NCBI RefSeq assembly: GCF_019801015.1
Contig: NZ_JAHVJZ010000011.1
Span: 1 to 64,000, forward strand
Source of the DNA: Marinobacter nauticus
Lineage (GTDB): Bacteria > Pseudomonadota > Gammaproteobacteria > Enterobacterales > Shewanellaceae
DNA length: 64,000 nt
Direction: 5' to 3'
Shown: positions 63,621 to 64,000 of the stretch, piece by piece
Layout: every line of letters begins with the position of its first letter
Position numbering within the stretch: the stretch's first letter is position 1
Made by a program: the position numbers and the translations under genes
The notes under the pieces: generated by a model
Database searches by the model: none
What the model saw: only the letters and a program-made list of their open reading frames with translations
Told to the model about the DNA's origin: nothing

Positions 63621-64000
63621 ATGGCACATCCAAAAACCAATATGCTTCAGCGCGAACCTTACAGGAAGAGGCTTAAGGTAGGCGATGTGTTCCAACTTGA
63701 GTTCCCCGAGAGTAGGTTCGTTGTGGGGCGAGTGATGTCTCTCTCTGCCTCAGCAGGTGGTTTTGACGATTGTATTCTGATTTATGTATACAAGACGGAA
63801 TTTACAATGGCTGAAGTACCCGAAGACTTGGATTCGTGTAGCTTGCTGTGTCAGCCCCTGTTTATAAATAGGTTAGGGTTCTCTAGAGGCTATATGCCAG
63901 TTGTTGGTCATGTAGCTATCACTGATTTGAGTCGTCGGAGTGAGTGGTGCTTTCACAGCATTCCATTTAATAAGTTCTTCGATGAGCAAGGAGTTGAGCT
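63621..64000 (+). CDS. Imm26-like immunity protein (3' cut by window edge)
   Basis: Open frame from ATG 63621 (AGGTG eight bases upstream) to the window end, 126 residues visible. After a basic start, KVGDVFQLEFPESRFVVGRVM and, later, GYMPVVGHVAITDL followed by WCFHSIPFNKF have the layout of the Imm26 immunity family (GDVF, G-R-V strand, PVIGH). Such proteins neutralise polymorphic or contact-dependent toxins. The gene is more AT rich than the rest of the window, with codons such as ATA, AGG and TTA, a sign of transfer. No toxin gene is in the window. Confidence 0.6.
   Translation, partial: MAHPKTNMLQREPYRKRLKVGDVFQLEFPESRFVVGRVMSLSASAGGFDDCILIYVYKTEFTMAEVPEDLDSCSLLCQPLFINRLGFSRGYMPVVGHVAITDLSRRSEWCFHSIPFNKFFDEQGVE

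Noticed and set aside
63540-63621. Possible integron attC site before the Imm26-like gene (CCTAAAGG ... TTTTAGG)
   Set aside because: No RYYYAAC/GTTRRRY core pair and only a short imperfect complementarity.

Overview
The window reads as chromosome of a metal-reducing marine gammaproteobacterium of the Ferrimonas/Shewanella type. The evidence is an mtr/omc extracellular electron transfer cluster in the Shewanella gene order, cymA, small tetraheme cytochromes of the CctA/STC type, and standard gammaproteobacterial blocks (feoAB, glnS, fur, bioBFCD, yceD-rpmF-plsX-fabHDG-acpP-fabF, rne/rluC). Base composition is moderately GC rich until the last 400 bases, which are visibly more AT rich.

Layout. 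1-170: 3' end of a TnpB-type transposon (TnpB tail, structured RNA region, right-end hairpin). 185-4580: a small secreted protein, two metallo-beta-lactamase-fold hydrolases, a small exported protein and a glycerate kinase whose 3' end lies in an octamer repeat. 4765-22700 (all minus strand): the electron transfer cluster in four transcription units, mtrD-mtrE-mtrF plus an undecaheme lipoprotein, omcA, a second OmcA-like decaheme, and mtrC-mtrA-mtrB. 23111-27600 (plus): cymA, feoAB behind a Fur box, and two more NapC/NirT tetraheme quinol dehydrogenases. 27733-36443: glnS, fur, cobB, biotin genes, pepE. 36633-36727: candidate small RNA; then htpX with a heat-shock promoter. 38014-38867: two small tetraheme cytochromes. 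38975-44253: queE/queD, a small lipoprotein, an MsrB-MsrA fusion, H-NOX with a hybrid kinase, a low-molecular-weight phosphatase. 44314-50782: rne with a long leader, rluC, a HAD hydrolase, an Mpo1-like protein and a Maf pyrophosphatase. 50977-57120: the fatty acid synthesis operon. 57281-63235: LruC-domain protein with a lipoprotein partner, a beta-hydroxyacid dehydrogenase, cdd and sbcB. 63621-end: a truncated Imm26-like immunity protein.

How it fits together. Quinol is oxidised at the inner membrane by CymA (or its two paralogues), electrons can cross the periplasm through the small tetraheme cytochromes to one of two MtrA/MtrB-type outer-membrane conduits, and leave through five surface multiheme lipoproteins. 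I count 71 CXXCH motifs in the cluster, 12 in the three NapC/NirT proteins and 8 in the two small cytochromes: 91 in about 34 kb. Four promoters (mtrC, the OmcA-like gene, omcA, cymA) carry a CRP-like site exactly 32 bp, centre to centre, from a -10 element, which is class II CRP activator geometry. FeoAB lies between the quinol dehydrogenases, so Fe(II) uptake is encoded beside Fe(III) reduction. I found no wholly unknown system; the most unusual features are the enlarged mtr cluster and its uniform promoter architecture.
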